Shown in pieces: positions 9,561 to 21,917 of a stretch of 64,000 bases of DNA (the first letter of the stretch is position 1; every line of letters begins with the position of its first letter). A program made the position numbers and the translations under genes. The stretch comes from Tetracentron sinense (Eukaryota; Streptophyta; Magnoliopsida; Trochodendrales; Trochodendraceae): contig CM026561.1 in the NCBI GenBank assembly GCA_015143295.1, positions 35,778,875-35,842,874 on the forward strand. Direction: 5' to 3'. The notes beneath the pieces were generated by a model that was not told where the DNA came from, searched no databases, and was given only the letters and a program-made list of their open reading frames with translations.

Positions 9561-12500
9561 GGTTCCGGGGTGGGGCACCGGAGCTGGGTATACTAAAACT
9601 GCCCCCGCCCTGAAACCGGGTCGGGGCTTGATTTTTTATACTGTCCCCACCCGCCCCCACCCCCCACCCCCCGGATTTATTTGAAAAAACACCGCCCCTA
9701 TAGGGGCGGGGCGGGTCATATTGCCATCCCTATTTCCAATAATTGCAGTGATGAAGTACAGAGGCAACTCCAAGACCATGTGCTTTCTCATTCTAAAAGG
9801 GTTCTATGGGAGTTCACATCATATGGAGATCTCATGTACTGATATAATATAGGTTAGCTTGAAATAAAATTAGGAAAATGCAGATCCTACAGTATCTCTA
9901 GTAAGTCTGAAGATATAGTTTCAACACAAACTGATGAGATTTTATGCCTGAAGCTCCAGATTTTGGTGCAAATTCTGCTACCCAATAGATGGTGAAATGC
10001 TGACAAAGGGAGTAAGCATACTCATGAAATCCATAAACTGTCTACTTCAAATGACGTTTCAGCTCCAGTTAATGATCTCGAGAACTTGTTAAGATGGTGG
10101 CCAACTTGAGATTGCAGCTTCTTACACCTTGAGAGAATCTCATTGTCATATAGATATGCACAACTCTGGGGAGCAAGATATTGTAAACTCTACTGAATTT
10201 GAGGATGCAACTAATATAATAGTACTGTAGTATCTGACAAAGTTGAAGAAGCAAGTAAAGGAGTTGATGTTACTCTTATTGCCGTACATTGGAACTACGC
10301 AAAGATTTTTTTTGACAAGAAATTCTAGATTGACTAACCAACAAAATAAGAATGCATTAGGTGAGCCGAAGCAAGTTGGTGATGATATTCTTACTGAAGA
10401 GCCCCAAGAAGAAGACAGTTTTCAACTAGTGACTTCAAAGAAAAATAAGAAGAAGAAGAAAATATCCAACACCACATCAACTATTGATTCTTCTCAAGGA
10501 AGACCAAAGAGGGAGGTTAAGAAATTGATTTAAGGAGTAATTTTATTTATAGCGTCTCGTGATCGTCCCTTGCTGGTTTAGGGGTATGGCTTAATGTCCA
10601 CTCCTCCCCATTGATGTAATTGCCATTTTAATAAATAGGTAGGGGTCTTGCCTAACCCCCTCTCTCATGGGTGGTTAAAAAAAACATGGATTGGCTAGGT
10701 ACCTACCCTACTGCTCATCGGTTTTTCTTCTCTTCAAATTGTTGCCCCAGTTTCATAGATTCAGGGGTCTTGCCTAATCCCCTCTCTCACGGGTGGTTAA
10801 AAAAAACATGGATTGGCTAGGTACCTAACCTACTGCTCATCGGTTTTTCTTCTCTTCAAATTGTTGCCCCAGTTTCATAGATTCAGGACCAGGACCATCC
10901 TATGACAATGCTGTTAAGACTACTTGTGCACCTTATATTGCTAATGCTAATCATGTTATGACTTGTCGCCAGCTCCTTTGCTCTTATTACTAGGCAAGGA
11001 ACTATTATAGGTTCTCCTTTACTTCCTCCTTTTGTTTCCACAGTATAAGTATAACTGAAACCAAATCTCAACTGTAGCATCACCTTTTCTGCACCTATGG
11101 TGATATCAGAATTTAGAAACGAGGATATAATTGCAGGTCATTGTAAGCCAAGTGGAAAAACCTCCCCCACATTGCTTTAATGTATCAATCATTCTCGAGC
11201 AAAAATAAAGAATGATGCAATGGAAGGCTCTCCTCAGTAATATGTCCTATCCATATCTAAATTTGTTAGTTCCTAGTGTCTTTCAATCATTGGTATTAAA
11301 AGGGATGCAGGGGCAAAAGCTATTAACATTTCCAGACATCATGGAAGTGTTGGCATCTGTATTTTTCCATTCCAGACATATGGGGCTGTACTCACTTGAT
11401 TTCTATTTTTCGGTTTTAGGTGTTTGTTTTTCGGATTGACGATCTCTCTCGAATTATCAAAATTTACCATATGAAGTGTATATTATATCATTCGCTTCTT
11501 TTTCATAAGAGGTCAAAACTCAATTTGGTGTGAATGTCAACTGTTGATATCTGATAATGACAATCAAAGTTTCTTCAATGGCACTGGAATCAAAACCACC
11601 AACCCTTACAATAGTGGTTGTAAAGAAAGACAGACCTTGAGATTATAAGAGCTCTGCCTATTGCAACTAGAGCTCCAAATCCTACTTTTCTGAGGTTGTT
11701 CAGATGCATGCTATTTGATTAATTGAATGCCTTTACAAGTTCTTGGGGATGGTAGGAAGATATTCCCACATAAGTCGGGACTTGATTTTCCTCTTTGCCT
11801 ATCTATCCTAGAGTTTCTAGTGGTGTTTGCTCTATTCAGTCTTAGCAATCAGGAACAAACTTTCTAACTGAGTCTGTTAAATGCGTCTTTACTGGATATT
11901 GGAGCTGTCAAAGGGAGACAAGCATTCTAACACTGTTAACAGGATGAACAAATTTTTTTGTCTTCCCAATGCATCTTCATTGGATATATAAGTTCTTGAA
12001 AGGGGGCACTAACAGGAAAATTGCTTTATTTGGCCACAAAAATCCCTATAATTGATTCAAGTCACAAGGTTTTCAGGGCATTTGGTACCCTATCCTTTGA
12101 ATGTGAAGTGTTATCTAGCAATGGAAGGCGACTATATTCTAGAAAATATTTTTCCTTTTCGGAGGAATAATCATTTTCCATCTAGCCCATTTTCTTTCTA
12201 GGACCTGGAAGTTTCAAAATGGAAGTTCTACCAATCTCCAATACTTCACTTAAAGTGTGTAATGCCATACTTGTGTTGTAGTCTAGGAGGAAAATAGGAG
12301 TGCTTAGGACTTAGGAGAAATGCTTGGCTCTATAGATTGTGAGTATTTTGTTGGGTGTGGTTGTGCTGTTGTATAATTACTTTATCAATAGAAAAGTGGG
12401 TTGATATAGCCATATTTATGAGAGTTATAAGCCCGCTGATTAGACAGTCCTGATCTTCATAGTACTAAAACTCGGCGAGTTGACTCGAAACTTGGCCAAG

Positions 12501-15500
12501 TCGACTCGACTCGACCAGGTTTCGAGTCGAGTTTGAGGCAAAACTCGGTTTTGACAATAAAAACTGAGTAACTCGCTCCGACTCGCTCGAGTTTTTGCAG
12601 TTTTTTTAAAAAACAAAAAATCAAGTAAACTGCCTACCCGATTGACTAAATTATGTTTTTTTCTTTTTTTTTTAACACACCCTACCCACTCTTAAGTATA
12701 AATACAAAACAAAAGGGGGTGTTTAATATATATTGAATTATATATCTCATTTTAGGCATGACTTATCATCAATTTTGAATTTATACCATATATATAGTAT
12801 TAGAAAAATATTATATATGTCTGAGTTTTAGGTGTCATTACTCGGACGAGTTTTGCTCGAGTTGACTCTACTCGATAAGTTTCTAAGTTAAGTCGAGTTT
12901 TCAGGTTTTAAAACACTGAGTTAAACTTGATCTGTAACAATCTGATTAAGATGTCTTATCTATATGGAAGGAGAGTTATTGTTTCGATTTGTTTTGTGCT
13001 TCATGGTCATATCAGACCACTCATGGGGACCTGTTTGCTTTGTGTTTCATGATCGGATCACGAGCACTCATGGGGAACTGTTTTTCCGCTTCTTTTTTAT
13101 ACTCAGGGTGTCGACCAACATAATTATGGTTCCTTGGATTCTATGCCAAGTAAACATCAGCAAGTTCAGAAAAGGGAATGAATAGATGAATTATGCAAGG
13201 CAAAAGGAAGAAGATGAAATGTACTGAATTACTAGGCAAGCTAGAGATGTGAGGGAAGATGATCCAGCTCCCTACAAGGGACAGCTTGAACTAACATGCA
13301 TGGTTTTAAAAAAATACCGAAACCGATACGTATCTCCCGATACATATCGGTTTCGATAGAACCCGTTACCCGATACCCGAACTTTTACATTTTTCTTAAG
13401 AAAAAATAAGATTCGACCAAAACCTTACGTATCACCTGAGTCCTACGGTATGTAATGGTTTCGGCGTAGGACTCGTTCGACGTTTTCATATAAAATGGGT
13501 TACGTAAACTCCTAAAAACACCTCAAAGCACTCCTCTTTCATTTTCCTCTTCCTCTCTACCCATTATAAGCCCTAATTCTATGTGGCTTTAGCAGTATAT
13601 TTCTACTTTAGACTCATCTATTGCGTTATATTTCATTATTTTTAGAAGAATGTTATTACCCGATACAGTCCTTGAAACCGAGTTTTTAATCATTGCTAAC
13701 AGGACACCTAAAGCATGTGTGAATATGAGTATGTGCCAATCAGATATCGTAACCAAGTCCTTTCCATGCCTTGTCCGTGAACTCATTAAATTTTAGTCGA
13801 CATAACAAGCATATTATTGTTTGGCTCAAAGTGATAATAAAGAGTGTGGATTACATGTCCTCCTATGATATGATTTTTTAGCATTATTCAAAGCAAGTGT
13901 ACCCTTCAATAAATCTAAAACCCCCTTACAATCATAATAACAAAGTTCTTCGTTTTGTCAAAAGGTCTCAAATAATTTGTGACTTCTAGTCGAACAATGA
14001 AATCACGAAGTATTTGCGATTTTTTGAAAAAAATCATGAATTTCACAAACTAATGGTGAATTATTCGCGATTTTTTTTAAGTCCCAAAATAAATATCCAA
14101 TATATGAAACATTTTTGTTTATAACTTTTCATAAAATGTAAATTCATTTTTAAAATTTTTATCTTTCTCGGAAATTTGCCAATTCTTTTTCCGAATTATC
14201 CAAATTTTACTGACTGTTTTTCTGAATTTATGCTAGCCAAACAATTCCCAAACTCCGAATTGGTGATTATGTTTACAATAGCTATTATACTACAACATCA
14301 AGAGTAACTTTACAACCAAAGATGCCCCTAGGGAGTAGGAATTGTTTATGATTCCTAGAAGAAAATATATAGTGGAATATAAGTGGATATGCAAAGTGCA
14401 AACTAATATAAAAGGCTACTGGCTCAAAAGAGCAATAAAGGGCTCGTAGAATAGGATCGTTTTGCGAACCTATAAGTAACCTACCAGGAAACATGCGGAT
14501 AGAATAAGTAAATTTTGCAAAGGTGATTGTCATTATTGCTACTAATCACTCTCTTGATCTCCACTTCAAAATACAGAATCAGTTCTTTATCCAGAAATTA
14601 ATGAAAAGGTGTGTCTGGCTATACCAAAGATTTTGGCAGATTGAAGAATGGATATGGCCTAATAAACATCAAAGGTATTTTAAAGCTTGTTTTTCTTGTT
14701 TTCTTTTCTTTCTTTTTCTGTTTTTTTAAAAGGTTTTTTTATAAGTAAAGAAGATTGTATAGAGTAGAGAAAGTTGGATACAAAATTAGTGGAAGAGATC
14801 CACCATCCTTTGCTAGGGACTTTGCAATCTTGTTCGGTAAAGGTTTACCAGGGTATTGCTAAAGATTGAATTTCAATGTGGTACTTAGAAACATGTTTGT
14901 AAGTGCTAGCATGTGACGCGATTTTAGGGGCTGTGGATTACATGGCCTCCATTCATACAATTTTTTATCATTATGCAAGCTAACTGTACTTTTCGAAAAC
15001 ACTAGATTCCCCTCACAATGGGAAAACTATGGCATAAAGAGTAACTTCAGACAAAAGATGACCTCAAGAAGTAGGATTTGTTTATATTTTCTAGAAGAAA
15101 ACATGTGGAATATTAGAGATATGTGGACTAAAATATTAGGCTAATAACTCAAAAGAGCTAGACAAAGGGATACAGGGCTTATTGTCAAACTGTATAGATG
15201 ATGTGATGTAGCTACAGATCAGAAGCTAGAAAAAGTTCAAGGATTAGCTTGGAATACTTTTAACAATAAGACTCTTGTTTAGATAAGGCAATTTTAGGGA
15301 TCCATATGGTAGATAATCTTCATGCCTCAACACTAGCATGTCTCAGATCTATCACAAAAGATGGAGAAGTTAGAGTCAACCAATAGACACCCTACTGATC
15401 ATTATCATTTTCTTTCACACTCATCAACTTCACTCGCCAACTGATTCCAAGTTGTAACGAAGCTTAGTTGATAAGCATGATTTATAATTTGACTTGACAT

Positions 15501-18500
15501 ATGTTACTCGGTTTAGTTCATGCATGCATCATGAATTTCTGACCCAACAAACAGTCTAAAGGATCTTGGAGAATCTCCAGACCTTCTTAGGGAGAAAGAT
15601 ATTGTTTATGAATAATGAACATGAGCCATTTAGCATTATATGAAGATATCGAATCCCCTATTTCTTATATCCATTACTGACCCACTTCAGATGCACTTTT
15701 CTTGAAGGGAACCTTGTTACTAGGAAGAGACAAAAATAGTTATAGTAGTAGTAGGATCCAAGCACAAAACCGGAATAAATGGAAATTTTTTATGAAGCAT
15801 ACAAGTCAATTTTGTCAAAGACTTGAGCATAAATGACTAGAATCAAGGTTGATCCTCGAATGAACTTAAATTATAACAACATCACATTTTCCTATTGGCA
15901 TTCATGAGAGGAGAATAAATTCGGTTCAATTGCCATTTTGTTAGAGTACTTAACAAGCAAATGAACTATATATCTAAGATTGGAGGATAAAATTGAAATG
16001 CATTCATGAAGGCACTAGAAGTAGGGACTAGGGAAATGCAGACTTTAATATACTAGACAAAATATGGCTGATTGACAACTGCACAAGCTTGAGGCGAGTG
16101 TCGAGAGATTAGATCTTGCATAGTGTCTTGATCTATGTAGACGAAGATTAGTCATTTCTTTTACACAATTACCTCCATTTACACTTTTGTTTAAATTGGA
16201 ATATTTACTAGATGTAGTTGAAGAATGCAGGTCTCCAAGGGAGCTTGAAAGAGGAAGTATACATGCAACTTCTGGAAGATGCATATACATAGGTAAACAA
16301 GGTACTACATTGACTGAAAAAAGCTCCAGAGGCTGAAAAATGTTTGTTGCCTGGTGAATCAAATAAGAAACATCAAGTATTACTTATCCACCGAACAGAG
16401 AATAGAAGGGCACATATTTTGCTTGCTTATGATTACAATCGTTGTAGGCAGTGTTCATATTAGGATTCTTCTTAACCACTTCACCTATAGATTTCTTTTT
16501 GACGAAGGAACAAATGACTGTGGTGTGCTTCCTGAGTCTATAACGGACCAAGTTCTAAAGATCCTTGATTAGTTGTTTAATTACACGAAATACCTGGTTG
16601 TTTTTTTCTGCTGATGGCCTACTGCATCTACTGTATATAGGAATGCTAAGCAAAATATTCACAGCATGGTGGTGAACCTACTGCCTCCTATTTTATGAAA
16701 AATATAACTACAAAGTAAAAATATATTGACAAGAAATACACATCAAGATTACAAGTGCGGCTGCTGCATCTGCTCCATAAAATAAGGTTTTGAAGTGTAT
16801 AAATAATATATGGAGACCAAAAAAAAAACCAGTTAGTTAGCATACCTGTACATTTGTTCTTTTCAAATATTAGACTTCAAGTAAAGTGAATATTTTTCAT
16901 TATGGTATCCCATATTAGACTATTAGTACATCAGATTTAGCACGAATAAGAGAATAAAATTCATTGTAGCACATAAAACAAGATAAATGGTAATAGGACA
17001 TTATTACGAACCTTGTTGAGATAATTCATTTGTGTGATGACACATGTAACCACTACCAACATAAAGAACCATGTCTCTGGGTATATTAACTGATTCGTAC
17101 CCTCAAAGGTCAATTTCAGGGAAGTTCCAAGGGCTTTAACACTCATAACCTGCACGGTCATAAATGCATTTAAGTATAAACAATACAATTAAAAAATATA
17201 CCACCACAGTTCTTAATTGCAATTTCTAGGAGAGAAATACTCAGAAATCAATCACTTTTAGTACGTATCTCCATATTAGAGCGCTAACGGGGAACCCCAT
17301 AGGGGTGGACTCAATTTCGAATCTCTGAGGTGCGGCGATTGAAAGGCCCACCATCACGCTAACCTAACCCACTAATCTTAGATAAATGACGACATCGGAT
17401 TACGTTGATCCAACTCAGCCTCTAGCAAGATTGGATTGAAGCCAAGTTCTTCAACATTGGAGTGTTAGGTCAGGAAAAACAAAAAGAAGGATTGGTGTTT
17501 TAAATAATTTACCGAGAGAGATCCCATCAAAGAACAAATGCCCGTGAAAACCAGTACATTTGTGTGTCCACACTGCGGAACAAAATGGAAGACTAGAATG
17601 AAAACCAACACAATTACTGATACCACATACAGCAAAAAATCTGAAACATAAGAGTAGAAATCTGTCAGTAATTAACAAATGATGCCAGTATAACTTAAAA
17701 AACATGACAAGAATGAGAGCAACTTCATTTATCTAACCTGTTTGAGTTGCCATACTCCATATTTCCTGAACAGAAGTAATTGGTAGCTCCTGTGGTGCGT
17801 GGATAACAATTATGACAGAACCAGTGATGCACATCACACAGCCCAAAACCCGTAATTCATGTAACCTCTCCTTCAAGATAAAGTGAGCCAACACAGCACT
17901 ACATACCATCCGAACCATCATAAGCAAATCAATCACATTTTACGACTTTAGCAGAAAATAATGTGTTATGCTTGAAAGAATTATAACATAACACAAAGAG
18001 TAATTACCTGACAATAATACTTAGCGCGCCGAGAGGGGTAACAAGTACTGCCGGGGCAAATGCATATGCCACAAAATTTGCAACCTCCCCCACAATCACT
18101 ATATCAGAAACCATGCAACAATAAAGAATCTGCAAACAGTCAGTGAAAGGCCTAAAGCCGACGGTGAAGAACTTCAGTCCGAGACCTACAAATCGGGCTA
18201 ATAAAGAACCTTCAAACCACTACAAGTATAAACACAGCTATGAATTGTGATTCAAATCTACACAACACTATCTTCGTTAACTGTTTCAAACACAGCAAAC
18301 AAAATATTTGCAACCGATAAACCCGAATTAAAATATGATATGAAGCATCCAAATTCATAATCAAACTGAAAAATTATGATAAAAACTCAATCCAACCAGC
18401 ATTTTACAAGCTCACGGAGAATACCCAAAAATTTCAGAGGATGATTGAACACAACAACCTCTGAATCACATAAACTAAACAAATACAAATGCCCCAACTC

Positions 18501-18857
18501 AGAAATCTATAGCCTATAAAAATCCAAAATGAAAGAAAACAAAGTTACTTACTTGTGATCATGCCTATCCACCAGAGAGGCTCCCAAAGATAGGAATACC
18601 CACCAAATCCTACAAAAAAAAAAAAAAAACAGAAATCAGAAGAACCCAAATTCCAAAACAGGAAATAAATAAAAACCCATCATATCAAAATCAAAATTCA
18701 TGAAAATCGAATACGGAAAGAAAAAATCACCAGCTCGTACTCCAGAAGCAGCTGCACGTCTGAGACCTTTCTTCTTAATTATAAAGCTTGTCCCTATAAA
18801 CCCACTTGAGAGAAGAGCCAATACGAATCCTTTCAGATTATCTGAAGAGAAATCCAT
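7883..18857 (-). CDS. NIPA-type magnesium transporter, 9 exons, 348 aa
   Basis: Multi-pass membrane protein of the NIPA family (PF05653-type), which imports or exports Mg2+. Exons on the minus strand: 18731-18857, 18553-18609, 18008-18098, 17738-17898, 17513-17640, 17012-17149, 8704-8796, 8136-8256, 7883-8013. All junctions are GT..AG, phases agree, and the exons total 348 codons plus TAG, normal for the family. Recognisable blocks in order are [161 protein letters not shown] and [12 protein letters not shown]. About nine hydrophobic helices are expected. The C-terminal tail is acidic and cytosolic-looking. Intron 6 is 8.2 kb (8797-17011) and stuffed with transposons. The exon 8/9 junction has an alternative acceptor 6 nt away; I chose the canonical TGCAG site. 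Confidence 0.95.
8324..8521. mobile_element. Mutator-like MITE, 'TACTCCCAAATATACTCCC' family, copy 1
   Basis: A 198-bp element in NIPA intron 7. Inverted ends are GAATCAGTCTAT and (reverse complement) GAGCCAGTCTAT, followed by the TACTCCCAAATATACTCCC-type subterminal repeat. It is flanked by 9-bp duplications ATCTTTTTT (8315-8323, 8522-8530). The duplication is low-complexity, so the length (8 or 9) is slightly uncertain. Other copies: 29740-29790 (partial), 30132-30319, 35528-35649, 60174-60307. Confidence 0.7.
9123..9732. mobile_element. hAT-like MITE, GGGGCGGGG-rich, with nested insertion
   Basis: The ends TAGGAATGGCAAT and ATTGCCATCCCTA are inverted repeats. They are flanked by perfect 8-bp duplications TTTCCAAT (9115-9122, 9733-9740), the hAT hallmark. 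The arms are rich in CCCCGCCCC / GGGGCGGGG words. A second element (9268-9527) has inserted in its middle, so the original element was about 350 bp. Confidence 0.85.
9268..9527. mobile_element. MITE nested in the hAT-like element
   Basis: A 260-bp element starts GGGG..CTGATAACGTTCACGC and ends with the inverted TAACGTTCACGCAAGGGCG..CCCC, sitting in a TA-rich stretch. A TA-containing target is likely, but its duplication cannot be sized inside the microsatellite. The left arm carries an extra direct copy of CTGATAACGTTCACGC. The (TA)n run at 9528-9556 follows directly. Confidence 0.75.
10641..10886. repeat. 122-bp tandem duplication
   Basis: Two near-identical head-to-tail copies begin AGGGGTCTTGCCTAA and end TTTCATAGATTCAG, differing at only a few positions. 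They lie in NIPA intron 6. Confidence 0.9.
12467..12930. mobile_element. ACTCGGCGAGTT-rich foldback MITE
   Basis: A non-coding element whose two arms carry inverted clusters of CTCGGCGAGTT, GACTCGACTCGA and TCGAGTCGAGTT words. The ends read ACTAAAACTCGG and, inverted, the CAGGTTTTAAAACACTGA region. The centre is AT-rich. Same architecture as 3797-4083, with an unrelated word. Confidence 0.6.
13296..13700. mobile_element. CCGATACC-rich foldback MITE
   Basis: The left arm has CCGAAACCGATACG, CCCGATACATATCGG and CCCGTTACCCGATACCCG. The right arm ends with the inverted CCCGATACAGTCCTTGAAACCG. Boundaries are approximate and no target duplication was resolved. Lies in NIPA intron 6. Confidence 0.55.
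13800..15200. repeat. Diverged direct duplication in NIPA intron 6
   Basis: Words in 13845-13945 and 14290-14460 (TGTGGATTACATG.CCTCC, AGAGTAACTT..ACAAAAGATG, AGTAGGA.TTGTTTAT, CTGGCTCAAAAGAGC) recur in the same order at 14930-15185, at roughly 75-80 percent similarity by eye. The left copy is interrupted by about 300 bp (13960-14280) that looks like a later insertion. Confidence 0.6.
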
Positions 18858-18883
18858 TTCAAATCCTCTCTCCTTCTTTTCAT
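18833..18883 (-). promoter_or_regulatory. Upstream ORF overlapping the NIPA start
   Basis: If transcription starts upstream of 18883, the leader contains an ATG 26 nt before the NIPA ATG, in another frame. It opens a 16-codon reading frame that runs past the main start and stops at 18833-18835. Overlapping uORFs of this kind usually lower translation of the main frame. Whether it lies in the transcript is not shown by sequence alone. Confidence 0.35.
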
Positions 18884-19544
18884 CTAAATTTCAATCAGAA
18901 CCTTCAGATCATCATATTTCGCAGTCTTCTATTCTGTTATATTGCCAAATGGGATAAACTTCTGTGTTATTCCATACAAACAAAATGTTTGTATACACTT
19001 ATCAATCAGTGTAAACGTAATCATCGCCATTATACTAATTCGATTTTTTCTTAGAAATCAGAAGACTATGATATATGGTTAAGATCATCTACTCAAATAA
19101 AGTTTTCTGGTATGGTCCACGAATAGGACGGCTCAGAACAATTGGCCCATCAATTGTGCCAATAAAGTGCTGCAGATCAATGAGTAAAATTTGACTAATT
19201 TGGCCTAGATAAGTATATAACAACAGTCCATCGTCGATCTCGATCGAGCGGTTATGATCACTGTGACGAAATTGACAGTTTGACTATGGCCCACAATTAC
19301 AAAGAGTTTGTTTGTATGAACTTATACTGAAACATTTTCGCATCTGTTTTTCCTATTTTGATTTGATTTTATATTCTTGATTTATAGCTAATTTTGTCTT
19401 TATTTATAATTGGTTGCTGGCCAATGGTGGGAGGAGATTTCAGATTAGGATGCGGGAAAGATGCAAGTGGGCCCACAATAGTGAGGAAGGAAACACTACA
19501 AAATATATATATTTTTTTTGGTCACTAACACAACAATATATATA
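18858..19544. other. NIPA 5' flank / intergenic
   Basis: Upstream of the NIPA start on the minus strand; must hold its promoter and leader. I could not pick a convincing TATA box or transcription start. AT-rich, no other coding signal. Confidence 0.5.
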
Positions 19545-20290
19545 GGGTAGTGTTAGGTGCACTCCAATATTTAATTACTACATCCTATTTTTTAAAATTG
19601 ATGACTGCACACCACTAGTATCTTAAAATTTTAAATGCACACCAAAATAAAAAAAATTACTTATAAAATTCACAGTTACACACCAAACTTCAAATTAATT
19701 AATTATTAAAATAGTGGGTATTGCTAGTTTCACTTTCATTTAAGAGTTACTTTACTCAAGAATAAATAATGCAATCACCACTTGTTAAATTAAAGATTGA
19801 AATTTTCTCATTTAATATTTATTGGTAATAAACTATGGAAGTACACTATGATAGTGTACAAAAAATTTCAATACCAGTAATCTTTTTTTTTTTCACTTAT
19901 TTTTATCAATTTCTCTCACTTAAATGAAAAGAAAAACTTCAAATACTCAGAAATTATCAAACAAATTATTGAATTTCCAATAGCTATCAATCAGTCAAAG
20001 AAAATAAAAGCCATATGAGAAGTCATATAATTTAATTTTTAATAAAATGAATAATTTTTTTTAAAAAAATTGTCAAACTAAAAACTGAGAATATGAAAAA
20101 AAAATTGTTAATAGAGAAATGATGACGAGACCGTATAGAGGTGATGACGAATTGAGAAGAAATCCGGTTGAAAAATAAAAGAATTATAAATGGGGTGTAC
20201 ATATAAAAATATAGGGAATTTGAAAATATAAGAAAATTTATAAATGAGGTGTGGTCATCAAATAATATTGGTGTGCACATAACACCACCC
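19545..20290. mobile_element. 746-bp non-autonomous TIR element
   Basis: Inverted ends of about 30 bp (GGGTAGTGTTAGGTGCAC at the left; right end reads GGGTGGTGTTATGTGCAC inverted) sit inside TATATATA on both sides. The interior is AT-rich with small spurious open frames and no transposase. The flanking AT repeat prevents sizing of the duplication, so the superfamily is open. Confidence 0.7.
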
Positions 20291-20813
20291 TATATATATT
20301 ATGTGCCAATTAATGTTTTCTTCAAAAACAATGTCCTTACAATTCTAACTTGGAAACTCTTGACTAGTGCTAGTTTCAAACGCACGAAGTCAATTTTTTT
20401 TCCAAAGACGGGGATTGAGTGCAACACGTGATGATACTACTTTATAACAAGGAGATGGTATGACACTTGTTGTCACCATCTGAAGACTGTGATTGGGGTT
20501 ACATTTCTTCATTTTTTTGGAAGGTAAGTTAGGGTTAGTCAGACCCCAATCAAAGAAACATAGGTGGGATTCCATCCCAAGTCCTTGAGATTAATGTTAA
20601 CTTGACTTGAGTTTTTTGAAAATGCTGGGAAAAAGCCACATGTTGTACATCATTGTATACTATAAAAAATTGAGAGGCCCTCTCAAGTTTGAACTCCGCA
20701 ACTCCCAATTATTAAATTCTCTTAGTTTGGAAGAAAATGAAGGAAAGAAAAGGAAAATAAAAAATAATATATTTTTTTTCCTCATGTTTTCTTCTTAACC
20801 AAATGGGGCCTTA

Positions 20814-21180
20814 GAGCAACTCCAATGCACTCTCCAAAGTTCAATTTATCGGCAAAATAGGTAGCTTTATAAAAAAAATCGTGGCTCAAATGCACACGCT
20901 ATATCCCAAAGCTATTTTGACGGAAGGGATTTTGCTCGGCATTATTGCCGAGCGTTTCTCTTCCATCATCTATTATTGTTTTTTAAACCTTTTGAAAACT
21001 GACAAGCTCCCTGAACGACTAAAATTGAAAAAAAAAAATGAGTATTTAATAGATATAGAAAATAAATAAGAAGTTGGGTTAGAGTTGCAAGTAGAAAAAG
21101 AGATTTCCTAATTTAAGAAACTCTTCATTTTAGAGTAGAGTAAAAATATGGTAATTTTAAAGTTAGGGTCGGAGATGCTC
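20814..21180. mobile_element. Tourist-like MITE with TTA duplication
   Basis: The left end GAGCAACTCCAATGC and the inverted right end GAGCATCTCCGACC are flanked by TTA at 20811-20813 and 21181-21183. A GAGCATCTCC end with TTA is common among plant PIF/Harbinger MITEs. Non-coding, 367 bp. Confidence 0.75.
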
Positions 21181-21183
21181 TTA

Positions 21184-21908
21184 GGAGTCTCCCCTCCGAC
21201 TTTGATTTCTAAAGATTACTATAGTAAAAACTGATTATAAGGGGTTTTTTTTTTGTCAAGGTAATAATACCACAAGGCAAAGCTACAGGTAATAGAAGGG
21301 TAAACATACACCACTCACGCACGCGCCCACACACATACAGAATCTTATGTCGACACGACGAAAAGCCTTGTCAATGTCGCATGCATGCCACATTTAACAC
21401 AAGGACAGAGGAAAAGAAGCCTATAAAGATCTTGAGATCTTGAGATGACCTTTCTCCATAAATTATCAATTCTAAGCCTTAGATTCTCAATCCTAATTCC
21501 TAAGCATATGAAGACAAAAGGACTTCTATTATTAAAAATTTAGAACGTTTCATCTTCTCAAAAGCTTTAGCTTTTGTACATATGCTTATCAAAACTTATA
21601 TTTTAGAGAGAGAAGGGAAAAGATGCAGAATGTATCCTCTTGGCATTGAGAAACACTGCTTTTGCCGTACATTAAGAGGTACAGTGAAGGATAGCTCCAA
21701 AAGTGGCAAAAACAAATGCTGATGTGGTTGGATGCAAGCTTAGAAGAGATCCAAATTTCGGAAATTTCAATGAAGTTTCGGTTGAATTATTTGCTGAATG
21801 TATTATTGTGATAGAAACTTCCGCGAAATTTCTGCTTGAAAAGTTCTGTCATACTTTCTGAGGCAGAAGGGGTGCACAACTCTACAGTCTACATTATCCC
21901 TGGGACAT
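21184..21908. other. Intergenic, nothing recognised
   Basis: Contains ACACACGC-type purine-pyrimidine alternation at about 21310-21340 and no supported gene. Confidence 0.5.
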
Positions 21909-21917
21909 TTAATACAA

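Larger units (their letters stand above)
8797..17011 (-). other. NIPA intron 6 (8.2 kb) with transposon load
   Basis: Bounded by AAG|GTTCGT (donor, 17012/17011) and CAG|GCTCTT (acceptor, 8797/8796). It joins MNYLNK to [12 protein letters not shown] without loss of frame. It contains the nested hAT-like pair (9123-9732), a 122-bp tandem duplication (10641-10886), two motif-rich foldback elements (12467-12930, 13296-13700) and a diverged internal duplication (about 13800-14480 against 14925-15200). Short open frames inside show no recognised family. Confidence 0.85.

Noticed and set aside
10243-10533. 96-codon plus-strand frame with a lysine-rich [16 protein letters not shown] region
   Set aside because: Slightly reminiscent of a LINE ORF1 tail, but there is no zinc knuckle, endonuclease or RT nearby. 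It sits in NIPA intron 6 on the opposite strand; too weak to call.
16045-16362. 105-codon minus-strand frame in NIPA intron 6
   Set aside because: No recognisable motif, no splice logic linking it to the NIPA exons; chance frame.
17451-17705. 84-codon minus-strand frame
   Set aside because: It is an off-frame reading across NIPA exon 5; the real frame gives [13 protein letters not shown] and fits the family.
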